DNA of 64,000 nucleotides from Holothuria scabra (GCA_037179385.1 CM074193.1:7585547-7649546), one strand, 5' to 3'; positions 1-15,100 are shown, numbered from the stretch's first letter. Made by a program: numbers and translations. The notes: generated from the letters alone by a model not told the origin.

Positions 1-2640
1 TCTGGAAAAAAAATCACCTACAATACCTACTCTATGGCAGAACTCATGCATGGGAACCTACCATTATCTTCTTGTTAGGCTGGAAGGAAAATTGATGTCT
101 TCTCTTTAAAGAAGAAAGTGCAGGCCAGGTCTGTATGGTGGCTTTGAGAACTACATCTCCACTGCAAGCTGATTGCCTAGAGAATTCAACTATTCAAACT
201 TGCTTCGTATGACTGTCAATATTTACTTAATGCAATATTCCGAGACTGGGGAAGACGGCCGGTGTCATCATGTTAGGATACAGTGACAGGAGTGCAAGTA
301 TAGGAGTGGAAAGGCCACCCAGAAGTACATTGAGATGGGAATTTCATGTCATGATATCAGTGACAAAAAATGAACTTGTAGACCCAAACTATGATGCAAG
401 ATATATCATGAAAGTTGCATGAAAGCCTCTGATTCCTACATTTTAAAAACTTCATTTACAAAGATGGTAGTAGTTTTCATATCACTTGAAATATAAACTT
501 CAAGGAGAATTCAAACACCTCAGAGCTTGTGTGTGCAAGGTTTCATTCCTATCCCATAACCCCCACCCATGAATATTGGAGCTAGAGGCATTTAGAAAAA
601 TGAATTTGGGTACCCCCTTGCTGTCTAGCTTCCCCATGCATCTAGAAGGCTTTTTTATGCCATTGATTGAGTACACAACTACCAGTACCCCAAAAACATT
701 GATCAATAAGAGTGGAGTAATTGTTTCAATTCATATCAAAATTTAACCAATTGGTACTGATCTTCATGTATATAAAGTGCTATATATTCCTAACTATCTT
801 TGTGGATATGCTCAGTACATTCCCTTCAAGTGTAGCAGTGCTGTTTGTACAGTAAGCAAGTGCACATACTGTATGCATGCAATTTGCACAAATATATTTT
901 CTCCTGCTTATGACAACAATTTAATTCTGCATCATCCCTCCATAACTAAAAGCAAACAATGATGGATGCTAGGACATATATGAGACCCATCGAAGCAGTG
1001 CCACAGTCTCTAATTTAAGAGGCACCATGCATGCACCAGCATGCACCATTTACTACCAGGCTGGTTTCTAAATGGCACTCAGGTGGGGGCACATAAAGTA
1101 CTGCACAATATAAACAAGCTTGTTGATCAGGTGTAGGATTAAACGAAATTAGTGGAAGAGAGCTGATAAAAGAGTTCTCATGGATTGCTAAATGCTTGAA
1201 GTAAATGTAATCAAAAGTTTTATTCAAATCATATTTGGTCCTTGGGATGTTGGCATAAGGTACATGAATGTGGCAACACAGACCCAAAGCACGTCATGAA
1301 GTACTGAACCTGAAGGAAGTACTGTTTTAGGAGTGATATCAATGTTTCAGCACAGATGGGCAATGCTTACAGTATCAAGTCCTGATTTTACAATTGCTCT
1401 TATTCAAAATGAAACACAGGGATTTGGTTTAACCCATTCATAGAAAATTTCAAGATTGGAAAATTTCTGTGTTCCACTAACCATGGCGAGGGCTCCAAAC
1501 ATGATGATAGCTAGGAAATGTGTATTTTTAGCACAAATAAAATTTACACTGGAAATTAAATGTTTGTCTATAAAAAAAAAATATTCTTCCAAATTTTCAA
1601 CAATTCTTGGCAAGGAGCTTCCCATTTTGCTGGTTTTTCCACTGGCACCCTTGCTCATGGCATATTCAAATCTAGGAAAAGAAATATTTCGATCATTTGC
1701 ACAAGAAGTTAAAGAAAACACATTTGATCAGTGCAAGTGTTGGATATGTAACAAAAGCTTGCTCCAAGTTCACAAAAATTGAATTAAAAATCTGAAAACT
1801 TTAATTGCATATATTTTGAGCATCTGAAGAACTGATTTAATAATTTTATCACAAAATTCTACTTCACCGTATTAAACATAAATTTATTTGAAACATTTTT
1901 TTACAGGATATCTTTTAAATGTGAATTAGGGTCTACTTCTGGAGGTAGAATATTCAAGCTAGGCCAAGTCCTCTCACTATTTCATGCATTCTCCCAACCT
2001 TTTTAATTCTACCCACCCACAGCTGTTTAAAACTTTTCATTGCGCAGACACAATCCTGGTCTACTGTTTGAAGGGTATATCATCAAAGTGAGCACACAAA
2101 ACCCAGCTGAATCAGACTGCACTCTCTGTCGGAATATGAGCCACTCTGCATTCTTGAATTTGATATCACAGATCAGGATGATGCATGGCTATTTCTTGCA
2201 CAGTACAGTTACTACAAATAAATAATCTATAATTATCAATCTGAATATCCTGAACATGCAGTTTCAAACTTCCACTTCCTTTGGCATACCAATGTCTCTA
2301 TTAAACAAATGACTTAAACACCTTTAGAAGGGTTCCTGCCATCATTGAAAACCTAAAAAGTCATGAAATTTGAAAAAATATTTTCCAGGGCCTGCTAAAG
2401 TTTTCCAATTCAAAAAGTTGTGTTAACCAAGTCATGAAAACAAATTTTCATAATTTGATGTAACAGCTCCCCCCCCCCCCCAAAAAAAAAAAAAAGTTCT
2501 GCAAATTCTTTTAATATTTGGTCCTGGAAAAGTGAAAATTTAGTTTCCAGAAAAGTAGGAACCCTGCTTCAACTTATGATTCATTTGAAGCTTACAAAAG
2601 ACACATGCTCCACTGAGTGCACCAAAAATTGTTCCTATAT
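1..2640. other. Gene-free stretch at left edge
   Basis: I see no supported gene here. Short overlapping open frames on both strands near 1404-1782 resemble nothing I know and look like chance. The stretch is AT-rich, with a C14/A14 homopolymer junction at about 2467-2495 that looks like a worn repeat end. It lies downstream of the 3' end of the minus-strand gene described below. Confidence 0.5.
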
Positions 2641-2650
2641 TCTTGTTGTC

Positions 2651-2656
2651 TTTATT
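2651..2656 (-). promoter_or_regulatory. Candidate poly(A) signal of the minus-strand gene
   Basis: TTTATT on the plus strand reads AATAAA on the minus strand, about 380 bp past the inferred stop codon at 3038-3040. Distance and motif fit a 3' UTR end. AATAAA is common in AT-rich DNA, so this is only a candidate. Confidence 0.4.
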
Positions 2657-3037
2657 GTGCATGATATGATAGTCCCATCATTCTTTCATGCTTTTTAGTA
2701 GCTGGAATAAAATTCAGACCTAAAGTTTCAGGTATAGCTGATGTTATAACATATAAATGAAAGGCTTCAATACAGTTACAAGCTGGTTGGCAATACTGTT
2801 CAGGTGTCACACCATCTTCCTATTCACAAAACTTCATACACAAAACACATTTGGCCAATAAAAATTGCTTTTGTGATGTAAACCATTAAATGGCAAGCAA
2901 GGCAAGCAATCTTTCCAGTATTGATGTGGTTTTCTGGGTTCTGCCAGGTTACTCAAAATCATGCATAAATCCATCCTGGTTGGGAAGTATCAACCAGGTG
3001 CCTTTTACACCCCAATTGTAGCTGAGATTTTGAATCT

Positions 3038-3124
3038 TCAGTCCAGTTGAACGTGGCACTGTACATGACTAGCATATGCAGAGGTGAACTTGACAACTTT
3101 GGGTGGATCCTTGGGCTGGTCCTC
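3038..3124 (-). CDS. Exon 8 (last coding exon) of the unrecognised gene
   Basis: The acceptor is TTTGGCACAG, preceded by a long T tract in transcript sense. The exon reads EDQPKDPPKVVKFTSAYAS and nine more residues, then TGA at 3040-3038. It enters in phase 0, matching the end of exon 7. Another frame is also open through this exon and would be used if exon 7 were skipped. Confidence 0.68.
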   Translation of the reverse strand, partial: EDQPKDPPKVVKFTSAYASHVQCHVQLD

Positions 3125-6100
3125 CTGTGCCAAAAAAAAAAAACAGAATAATATATGAAATGCCCACAGAAATATTTTTGCTCTGTCTGAGTTTTGTTTC
3201 CTTGCTTACTTGAAATTTTTCTGGATTGCTTAGTAATCTGCATTGGTACTTCTTCAAATTAAATGTAATAAGCAGGCTCAGCTGGAACTAGAAATGTGTG
3301 AAAAACACTTATAATTTTTTTCTTTATTCTCCTTGTCACAAATTCCAAAAAGATGAAATTGTTCTCATATTTCTCACTTTCTTGAAGAGAGAGCAACTCA
3401 TAAAAGATTTCTTTCAAACTTGTGGTGCCAAAACTTGATTAACTGGACAAGGCCAGAGCTTCAGAGGTGAGGTTTGTATTACTGTCAGTGGGTCTTGGAA
3501 CTGGGGATAGGCAATACTACCATTCCGGAAATATTGTGAGCAGAATCCAGATCAAAATGGAAATTCAAAAGATATAACAAAAACTTGATATTTTTCCATC
3601 AGGTACAAGGATTCTCTTTTCAAAGAAACTGAAACAAATGCATAGTGAACTTACCTAGATAGTCTACTTTCATGTTTAGACTTGACTGCTTCCTCCCACA
3701 TTATATTGTCTGCCTCTGCCTCATCAGTGTCATTTTCATTGCGGCAATCCAGGAAATCTTCAACTGAACTGTTGACAAAATAGATTGTACTGCACTTAGA
3801 CCTTCAAGTCACCTCTTGTCCAAGCAGGCAATAATAATGGAGCAATTAGCAAAGTTTGAAAACTACATTTTATCCTTTATATCATATTTTGAAGATAAAT
3901 GAATGAAGAAAAAAACTAACAAATTGACAAATGGCAAAAAATTTGCAACTTGGGTAAAGGTATTTTTTATCCATGGATGTGTTCTGCATGCCAAATGCAA
4001 ATGGTGAATGTTCCTACCATGCAGTTTCATGATACTGTTTCAATCTAGGGAAATCTCAGATCCTCTTTTTTGCCCTTTGATATCAAAGCATGATTAATGA
4101 AAAGCTTAAAGGGCAAGAGCTGTCTCCCCAACTTGAAGTAGTGTAGTAGACTCTCCTGTTTCATGATTGGCTCTTCACGGTCATGTGCCATTTTTTGGGG
4201 AGTCACTGCTTGGTTTTCCTAGAATATGTAATATTGAAGTCCTAAAAAATTATTAAAGATACTTTTAAGAAATTAAGAAAAGTGAAAAGAAAATTATCAG
4301 CTTTAGCCTTTGCTTCGAAATACAGTAAGTTTGGGATGACTGTTTTTGCCTTTCAATGTGGAAAAATGACAACAGCAGTCATGTACCTTGGAGTAGTATG
4401 GTTAAAATGGGAAGACCCAGTGATTGCAGATCTGCCAGGACTGAGCCTATACAGCACATTAAAAAATTACAAAACAAACTCTGTTTAACAAAGAATTTTT
4501 TCTTTCCTGGTCAGCTTTTTGATGTTAATATCCGACATTTCAAAAGCACGTTGGAAAGCAGGTATATATGTTTTGCAAGCATGTGACTGCATTTGAAAGT
4601 GGTCAATCAGTTAATACTAGAAAAAAACTTGCATTTTCAGAATTAACACCCAAAGAAACAGATTGGGTAGTATATATTGTTGGAATAATAGATAAAGTAA
4701 GTAATAATAAAAAAACATAGGACTTCTGACTTCATAAATCCATTTTGAAATGATGAGAGTAGCCTAGCTAGGTAAAAAAATAAAAGGAAATACAACTACT
4801 GTGAGTAGAAGAGAGATGCATATCTGACAGTCAAGCTACGGTACTGTACTCCAGAAGAAATGCTTACTGTCATGAAAATAGTCAAAGCTTTAGAAATTTA
4901 TGAACAATTACAGTAAATATAGCACCCGTCCCACACTGTGACAAAGACATCACACTTCCATTGCAGAAAGACATGGGAAGACTGTCATCCAATACCCCCA
5001 TCCCTTTTTGTTTAGGTAGAGGGCAAAACAACTCCATGCTTAAATCTTGAATGACCCTTGTGTTTTGGCATTTATTTTACCATAAGTGTTCAGTAAACCA
5101 GGAGTGCCAGAGAGGTGCTAAGGGGAGTGAGGTGGGACAGGGATTCATCTCCCAGTTATGATGGATGGTCCCCACTGTATATGGGAAACATTTTAGGAAA
5201 CATTTTCCATTCTTTTCAAGGGAGCATAGATGGGTATGCTATTCATTGTCCAGAAAGTGACAAGTAACATTCCAATTGTGTACCTCCTTCTAATTCTTGA
5301 AGGAAATGCAACTGTCCTTTAAAAATCACAAAACTTGAAATTTAATATTCTAACCCAAATCAACATTGAATTTAAAATCCAAATTTTCAATTTTTCTTTC
5401 ATAACATTTTATTCAAAATAATTCCCAGACAAATCTCTGGGTTTTGGCCACAGATTTGGGTTGCTTGTGCCTAGCTACAGTATTATGAAGGATTTCATCA
5501 TTCCCTTGGAAAGAGACTGCATGGCACCATGCCGGATGTTGTGACTTATTACAGCACGTACTACAATGCTATAATCATGGGTGAAAAGAGTTGTGAAGCT
5601 GAGAAGCTCCTTCCCAGAAAATTTGGACATCTGGAGGAAAATTTCCCTTTTCATGAAAATGCAGGGATAATTGTGGAAACTTTTACTCTCTTCCTGGGAA
5701 ATAATGCAACTCCCTTCCTGGAAAATAAACATTTTTTCCAGCCCTGGCTGTAATACATGTTGTAGTTAGATGGAGTTTTACGGCCCAGTTTCCAACCTAT
5801 TGGTCCAAGTCGAACCGGCCACTGCCTTTTTTCAAGTTGTGGCTCACTGGCTTGTTTTCCCTACCCCACTGCTTATACAGAGCAGCGATCATGCAAAATG
5901 GCAGTAGGTTCCTTTTTTAGAGTCTTTGGTATGACTCGACCTGGGAAGTGAGCCTTCTGCGTGAGAGGTGGATGCTCTACCGTAGTACAGTTAGACCAAA
6001 CACACCGTCTGTGTAATACATGTTGTATAAGGGAATCGTGCGTGTAGCACATGTATGATGTTTGTCTGAACTCAATGAAAGTGCAGCTAGTCTTGGGCAC

Positions 6101-9100
6101 ATGCCGCCAGAATCTATTGCAACTTTTAGCCAAAATTTCCGGACAAATCAGTACAATTGTCCGGAAATATTTTCTCCTCAATACTAAACCACAAAATGGC
6201 AGATTTATGATGCCTGACGAGGGTATCCCTCTAATGGGGCAACGTTAAGTGACCTCTGACAGGACATTTAGGATGCTGAGTAAACTAGCATGACAGGTGA
6301 CAAGTTATTAATGACTCCTTGTGAAGTAGCTCTTATAGGATGGCCTATATACACAGTGACAGGGGATTTACCATGTTCAGTTATTACAGTGCACCAGCTG
6401 AACTTTTGACCCAACTTTAGGAGAATGATCAGTGGCATCCTGGGTGTATGAAGAATAGCCTATTATTAGTAGGAATAAAGTGTAGTGGTGATACAGGGGA
6501 AACTGTTATATATGGTGGGTTAGATTAGATGAAAATAATTATCCAGTTCCTCCGCACTTACTTGTATGGAAAGTGTTACCACCAGCTACTGTCATTGGGT
6601 CAGTCTTTTAATTTAAACACTAAATTGAATGGCACAGACATGCTGTAGAATTACAGAACAAAAAGTAAAGAAATACAAAGCAGGTACGGAAAAGGTGCTG
6701 CCAATTTTTGGAGACAAACGCACAGTGCTTTTTTCTGCTGTCTTTATGTATTCCTTTATTTTTTTCTGCAAATCTACAGAACTTATTTCAGTGCATGTAT
6801 CAAGGAATGTCAGATGCCATTATGCAATTTGTACTTCATAAGGCCAATGGCCAGTACAGTCTTTTGAATTATTAGATGCTCAGACAAAATTTGGAAAGGC
6901 CCATGGTCAGCAGTATAATAAAAGCAAAAAGCTTTGAGTAGCATATAGAAGTCAGGTCAAGCAACAAGTATACAGAAATTTGACAAATTCAATTTATGAA
7001 AGCTGCAAATCAGTTCAAACGAGTACTCCCTCTTGAACTCATTGTATTGTATAATTCATTTCTACGCAGTGGGGTCTGAAGGGAGGAGGGGGGGCATGGG
7101 GGCATTGGGCCATGCCCCCCTCACGGATGCCATTTTTTTTTAGATCCTAAAAATATGTAGCCGTATTTGGTAACACAGATTTTACTTCAAAAGATAGCAT
7201 ATGTGGCACGAGATTGCATTTAAGGACACCCAATTTCTCAAAAAAATTTCAAAGGGGAAGGATTGTCTCTGCAGGGCCCTCAGTGAATCTAATTAATTTT
7301 AATTCCTACAAGGCAAATTTTGTCAAATTCCAAATTTTACTTAAAAAGGTAGCCTCTGCATCTCCCCGCTGTCACCGATTGCCTCCACGGACATGCACGG
7401 ACACGGACATTTAACATAGGCCTACAAGTGGAAGTACATTTTACGTGGTAATTTTCTGATCACTTAGCATGTTCCTAATTTTTTCTAATTGCAAACAAAA
7501 GCTAAACATAGCAAACTAAGCTCCTGTTTCCCTTTACCGACGATGCTCTTTTATTTTGTCTCCTATAAGTATGCAAATTTAATGAAGTTTTACCATGATA
7601 CTTCGAAAGGTAGCATAATTAAGTGGCATATAAGATTGCATGTAAAGACACAAAAGTTTGTTTTATCCTCATGAACCACTAGTCACAATTCAATTTTTAA
7701 CTCTGTTCCTGTCAAAGTCGACAATCTTGCACTATTTTGCATCTAGCCTCCCTGAAAACGCCAAAAATTTTCAAATTTTTCCAAGACCCCTCCCCCAGGT
7801 CGGCGATCGTTCAACATACTACATGCCCCCTGCTGCTGCATATGCCACTGTTTTTAGGTGTTGTATTTTTTTAAAATATTATGCTATGTAAAAGAATAAA
7901 AAGGCTGCATGTCCTTCATGTAATGGTCCAGAGCCTTTACAGCATTTAAGCGTGTCTTTCTTTGTACAATATGAACTTGTAACAGAAGCACCTTACAAGA
8001 AAGACTTGAGAGTGATGCAATAAACATAGTTGTAAATTAGTGACATTCTCTTAAAAAGAATGCAGTCACCTCAATTTGAATTCAAGTAGTGTAGTAGTAG
8101 CCTACTGTCCTGTTTCATGGTGATCATTGATATAGTTGATCATGTGACAATATTCTTTCTCCACAACGGTGACGTTGTGGGTATGGCCTGTGCAGTTAGT
8201 GCCAAAACTATACGTTTACATGAGTGGTTGATTATAAACTGATTATAGGCGGGACGACTGTGAAAAATGAAGGGGTGGAAGCATGCCAGCTTGCACCCCC
8301 ACTTCCTGGGTCAGAAAAACCCTTTCTTCATTGTTCCATACCTGAAATAAAAGCAAAATTTCCGATGCGCTTTCGCGTGCCGTAGAATGCAACGTAGAAT
8401 GCATATTAGTTCTCGCTCATAAATCGTTTGGTAAACTTTTCCCAGCTCTGGATTTGACAAAATCCGATATTTACCAAATGTGATACCACATTATCAAGAA
8501 ACAAAGACGGATAAATTGCTATTTTTTTAAACTGTCTTTCAAAGAATTCCAATTTTTTCTTTAATGAAAGCTCTTGATTTTGATATTTTGTCTTAAAAGG
8601 ACAACAAAGTTTGGGAAACTTTAAAATTGTCATTGGAGAGTGTCAGTAGGTAACATGATGTAGTCACAATGATTCAGTCATCATGCAATTCCTTAGATTT
8701 GCCTCCAATATATGATAGCAGTGCAGATTCTTCAGTAATATCCCAACTCTTTAAATTTTCTAACAGGAAACCCAGAATCCAAAGCTTTCTGCAATACAAG
8801 CTCCATATCTACATCTATTTGTTTGAAAGAACAAAAATTTTGTTCCGATTCCCTCGCCACCACAATTCGTTCCTCATACAGTGGTGATAACACTTGAAGC
8901 AAAAATCGGAAAACTTAGCTTCTTCTCACAAGTCTGTTACATGCTATTTTGCTGTCTGAGGGGTAACGATTTTGCAAAATTTTCTGTTCGCTCTGCCCCA
9001 ACTGAACGTGACTTCATATTCCTGGCAGGGAACCTTTAACCTACCGTACTCAAATGCTCCCATTTACACCTACCATCCGATACCCTTCAACTCTGTCAGT

Positions 9101-12100
9101 TGAGTAGTCTATGTAGATGAATTTTTTAGTTATTGAAGTGTCAAAATGTTATCAATGTTCAATGTTGCAGATCAGTGACGTAGCTACAAGAGGCAGGAGG
9201 GCAATTTCCCCCTGGTTCGAAAAAGTGCAAAATTAGGAAATTTGCCATTTGAGACACCAATCAACTACAGTGCGTTTTTCTACTTTTCCTTCATAAAATC
9301 CCAAATTCTTCCTAATGAAAGTTCCATATTTGTAGCGATTAAGAGTTGGCAAAATTTTCTAAACTGCCACCCATAATGCAGTTAGTTGTCGCTCATAAAA
9401 GCAGTCAGTGATAAAGTTTTCCAAGCCACTACAGTGCCGTTTCCCTAAAATTTTCTTCAATATAGGCTTTTAATCTTTAAATATTTTCTAAATTTTCTTC
9501 AATATAGGCTTTTAATCTTTAAATATTTTCTAAATTTTCTTCAATATAGGCTTTTAATCTTTAAATATTTTGTTTAAAAAAGGCAACAAAATTTCGGAAG
9601 CTCTTTGAATGTCGCCGAGAAGCCTCAATCTGTACTTCTTAGATAACATCATGTAAGAACAACGATCTTCAGTTGACATGCATGATCTCAGATATATGTA
9701 AATAGGAAACGCAGATTCTTCGATAGTCCCCCAAATATTCTAATTTCCTTTCAGGAAACCCTAAATCTTTTTTTTTTTCTTTGGCAATGCAGGCTCTATA
9801 TTTTCCTAATAGGCCTACAGTACAGTTCACATTTAAGAACAAATCAGATTTGTATTTTATTTTATTTTTTTTTTCTTGCTCGTAGAAAAAGCGAAAAAAT
9901 TTAGCATTAAAAAAGTACCTTTTAGTCAATGGGGTAGGGTGAGGTGCTTGGTCCAAAATTGTTCTGCCCCCCCCCCACCACTTTTTATATTGCTTCCTAC
10001 ACCATTGAAACTGATTGTTTACAAGTTCAACTGATGCACAACACTTGACTGTCTTTACAACAAAATAAGCCATAGGGAGCTATGTTATTTTGTATTGTGC
10101 CTGAGGGCTGTTTACATGAGTACCAAATACACCATGAACAGCAAAGCACATGGAAGACACATACAACTTGCACTGCACTAGGCAAAGCATCGATCGGCCC
10201 AGCCAGTCTAAGGCCTAAGTAATCTTCAGCCTATACACTCAGTAATTTTTGAATCGTTTTAGTTAAAATTCATAAACCTTGCTGTTTTTCTTGTATTAAT
10301 TTTCCTCATTTTTGGGTCTGAAAAATGAAACTCTCCCAATTTTGAAGTCAGACAGGTTGACAGGCACTATGACAAGAGCCTTATGGGTTTCACACTTCAC
10401 AGGACTTGTCCCATTTTCTCTTTTTCCTGCTTCTTACATACCTCCCTTTAATATCCTACAAATTTTTATTTTAGTTGTCAGTTACCTTGAAATATACTTT
10501 AAACACCATGCAGTCATAGGGAAAGCCATAAATATTATAAACTCTGCAGAATAAACCCTTCATGTCTTTATTACCTACAGTGGGATGCAAACAAATCTAA
10601 AGGAGAAATTAAAACTGTTGTAAAAGTATTCATTTGATCTTTTGCTTGGAATCTGACAATTTCTTTCTGCTTGTTTGAAATTAGAGGTATGACCTTGTAA
10701 GGCCAGTCCCAAGATTCACACTGAACAGCAATGGGAGGTGTAAAGGGCACTGCACAGGGCAATAAAGCTTTCAGGATATTTGTTTACTCAGTCAGGTCAT
10801 GTAAGGTGAAGAGCACAGTAGTTGTCTGTCTTTTAGGTAGGAGTCTATGAGTGAACAAACATCCAGATATATGATTTTCATTTTTCTTTCAATTTCAAGT
10901 ACTGATCCTATCAGGCATAGCTAAGACTTATTTGCAGGGGGGGGGGGGGGGAGCACCCAAATTTTCCAATTTTTTCCTACTGTATGGCAGCACCAACTTG
11001 AGTAATTTGGAGAGGGACAAGCAAATCAAGGGCTAAGAGAGCTTACTGGGGAAAATATTCTCAGTTAGACCAATTTAGATGAGTAGCAGGGAAAGAGCAA
11101 CCATGGCATATGAAAGGACATCCTCTTAGGTAGAAATTCAACTCATTTCCCCTGCCCACACAAATGTAGTGCCCTTATGCTGCCTAACTCAGGCACAACC
11201 TTAGTAGAAAATTGCAGCAAATTGTTTATCAATGTTGAAGTATGAAAGCTGCATATGTTAGCCCACAAAGACGTACCTTGGCACAATGAAATTTCAGAAT
11301 ATATACCATGGTAAAATATTGTAATTAAGTTCAATAATTCATCAAGCTCTTAAATGCGGGTTGGAAGTATGCAGGTCATGGACCCTCCCCCTCCCTACAT
11401 CTTCTGGCTCTTGACTCATGGTTTTTAGAGGGGTGAAAATATGTGTGGAACTATCGATCCTCAACTTGGTCACACATCAACTAGACCAGTGGATGTCTAT
11501 ATGAGAATTTTTTCAGAGCAAATTGCCAAATTCATTCCAGAAAAAACACATTCCCTTCACATTCTCCTTATGGCATAAATATTGAGTCATATTATTTTAC
11601 CCCGCTCCTCCCCTGGATTATGATCACGTACTGCCCCCCACTTCCTTAAGAAAGTCCATAAACAGTAAGCTGCAATTTTCCCCTCCATTGTCCTAGTATA
11701 CTCACCCCTCTCCTTCCTCAACTTCCCCCCCCCCCCTCCCAACTAACACATCTCATCACCAAACACCAATGATGGGAGATGGGAGGCCACTTTTATGATG
11801 AAACTTCCCTACAGTTTATTAGCTTTCAAAGTAATTTTCAATTGAGTGACTATGCATATGGGTCAGTTAACTGTACGAGCTAGGGTTCCACCCACTCAAT
11901 GTATAGGCCTACAGTTCTACTATAAATGTGAAAAAAAAATTATAGCCTATTTCTAATTTTTCCCCTATTCTTACAAGTAATTCCTTCCCGCATTATATCC
12001 TCCAAGGTACAGTGTATTTTGATTCCGAGAAGATCAATCTTCCACAAGTTTCCGCTGTCTATAAACAACATTCAATTAAAGACACCCAAGAAAGTGGTCA

Positions 12101-15100
12101 CCCAAAGATTATATGGATGCCCATATACTTACTAATGATTTCGAAATTGTTCAATGAAAGCATATAAGGAAAAGTGATCAAACAATGTAAAAGATTGTTT
12201 TTGGTGATTAGGAGAAATATTTTAAATAATTTTCCAGGCCACCTCACTTACAGGTAACTTATAAGGGCAAATTATTTGTAAAATTGGGACCTAATGCTTA
12301 TTTTTGACAGGTCTTGATCATTTGTCATCTCCTGCTCAAGTTTTTCAACGTAGAATTTGTTTATTTAGGCTTAATAGCTTTTGAACCCTTTAGATACTTA
12401 TTGTGGGCACACACTATATACTCATACAGTATCTAGCACTTACCAATTCAACTTGCCAATTCCTACAGACTGGTACCACAGAAATTGGTAGCACAACTGT
12501 AGGGAATTAGAAATGAACTATATACTTAATACTGTATGCAGACTGGCAGACAATAAGTTTTCACTGACCCACATAAGTATACCATCACAATATAGGGCAA
12601 TTTGTTCACATTCCTTCACAAGCAAGCTGACCAAACCACAAATGATCAGCTCCTCTGGGATACTGAAAACAGGACTAAGTCTACAGAAGTTTATGATGGA
12701 TGGTGGGGTGTCATGGCTGTGACAGCAACCTGCCATTAGATTGCTCCTGGGTCACAGTGTTTATTTTGGATGGTTAGAAGTTTATTCTCCTAGGAGTTGT
12801 TAATGAGATTGCTGGAAAGGATATAGTCAGTGGCAAAACTGGCAATAGAATTCTAGCGTCATGAATAACTGTTGGTTTTAAGTTCAACAGCCATTTGCAA
12901 TCCTCCCTGTGTTTGGCTTCCATAATTACCTGTAGTTGCTGATGAGGGACAAACTGGCTCTAATATACTGTCATAGTGGCCCTTGACAGGAGTAGATGTC
13001 AATGCTGCAATACAATGGAGTATCATATTTACAGCTGGTGATGCAAGTTTGCAGCACAGGATGAACTGTATGGATGATTTTCAATTATTATAACCACACT
13101 TCTAACTACTGTAAACTTGATAATAGGGCAAGACTTGTTTTTAAGGAGGTATCTCACAATTTTCTTCTCATTCCATAATATTGGATATTCAGGCAAACCA
13201 AGCAATTAAGTAAATTGCACATTTCAGGAAAGAATATTGTCACTTGAATCTACAGCCAATCATGAAACAGGGCAGTCTAACTACTGTACACTTCTGTACT
13301 GTATACTGGGGTGAATGCTCTTGTCTTCAAGGAAGGAAGCACATCATATCAATAGAGCAACTAGCCCAATTTGTAAAGGTAAACTAATCAAGCACATTAC
13401 AATTATAATTCTGAAAATGTTGGCAATATATATGTCAAAACATTACCATAGTGGGTATATTGTGCAATTGGGAGAAAATAATATTCACTCAGGCTTTGTG
13501 GACAATTAATTGATACTGCAACTCGATCTGCATCATTATCAAACAAGATATTGGATAAAGGCCTAACAATGCTCATAAACTGTGCAATATTTTAGTAAAT
13601 ATAGATATAAAGTTTCTAGATAGCAAAGATGAGATTTAACTATACCCAACATGAACATGTCATGTACAGTATTGTGTCAGTCAACTCAATAAAAAGTTCA
13701 AAGTTTAAATCTACTTTCAAGTACAGTTCAAGTACAATTCAAGTACAAGTTAGTTTTCCCTTTCATCACCTCTTACAGTAGGCAGGATCAAACAGGCTTC
13801 GCCCCTAGAAGCTCTCAGGTTTTAGCATACTGTATCTCTGAATGAAAAATGTAGTCTCTGGAGAGGTATGTTATTTAAATTCTTTTCAGTAAACCCAAAC
13901 CCAACTCCTTTCTGACCAGCTAACATTTGGGTGGGGGGAGGGGGATTGAGGAGGGGGATTGAGGAGGGCCAAGGACAAAATCTATGGAGGGCAAATGCCC
14001 CCTCTTGCCCCAACATAGAGCCACCATTCATGGTGCTAATTAAAGCCGTGAAAACGTTACAACCAATTCTGAACAGCACAAGGTAGCTGTGCTATAGTGT
14101 TGTGAACCATGGAAGTACTACCTGGAAGTTAGCTGGGAAAACATGCTTTTGGAAATTGAAAGACTTGTTTTAATACATCCTGCAGTTATTTTCACTCACC
14201 TATGGGTGTAACAGCTAGCAACTGAGGTGAGGTTGGTCATTCACTTGGCTCTGTCTGTGTGGCCTACCACATGTACAGTACTTTGAAGAACACCTGGAAA
14301 GTAAATCAAGACTACTTGCAATGAAACAGTATTTTATCTTAGGGAAGAGTGCATATATAAGACTTCCATGATTTCAAATCACATGTCCCTCAATGATTAA
14401 GGGGTGGTGTCAAAATTGGTTGTTATAAGAGTCATAATAATGATGATTGATGATGATGTGAACAATAGGCCCCATTAAAACAGAAAGGGACAAGGGGGGG
14501 GATTGCAATCTATTCTGTCTAAAGGAATTTTAAATCAACCTATACCGATTACCAGTGGCATCAGCAGTGGCTCTTGTATACCCCCCTTATGTAAAAAGTA
14601 TATTGGGCAAAATGTGTAAGAACTTCACAAACACCTCTTGAAAGCAGCACTTTTTAGTAGTAAAAACAACAGCTGGGAAGTACCATTTTATGCAATCTGA
14701 AACACATTTCAGGCAAAGTTTTCTCTGTATGCAATGTGCTGGTGAATAGTGGCACTCGATATACAGTAGGAGCATTTTCTTTGGCCCACCACTTCAGCAC
14801 TTTCCCTCTCCCAATGAAAAAGTTTAGTAATGCCACTCTGTCAATAACCGAGGACATAAATTTTGCTCGGGCACTAATTTTTATTGCATTTGGCATTTCC
14901 CAGCCCGGTCTCACTGAAGACTTTAAAAATGGAGCTACTGCCACTGTGCTTGCAAAAGCAATGGAGTAGGGAAAACAAGCCTGTGAACCAAAACAGAAAA
15001 AAAGGTCAAGACTAGCTTGACTTGAACTACTATGTTGGAAACTTAACCCAGAAATAGCATTTATATGCCATTCCTGCCTAGATCTTGGGGAAAACAACTT

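Noticed and set aside
4856..4900. A further exon of the minus-strand gene near the GTAAGC donor at about 4871
   Set aside because: The best acceptor gives a 20-nt exon that breaks the phase between exons 5 and 6, which already join in frame.
9172..10008. A single element bounded by CAGTGACGTAGCTAC and, inverted, CAATGGTGTAGGAAGC
   Set aside because: The two ends are only loosely alike and the flanks show no shared target duplication, so they are probably fragments of separate insertions.
14654..15097. A gene on the minus strand of 147 codons
   Set aside because: No similarity, no splice context and the opposite strand is open too. I kept it only as a low-interest observation.
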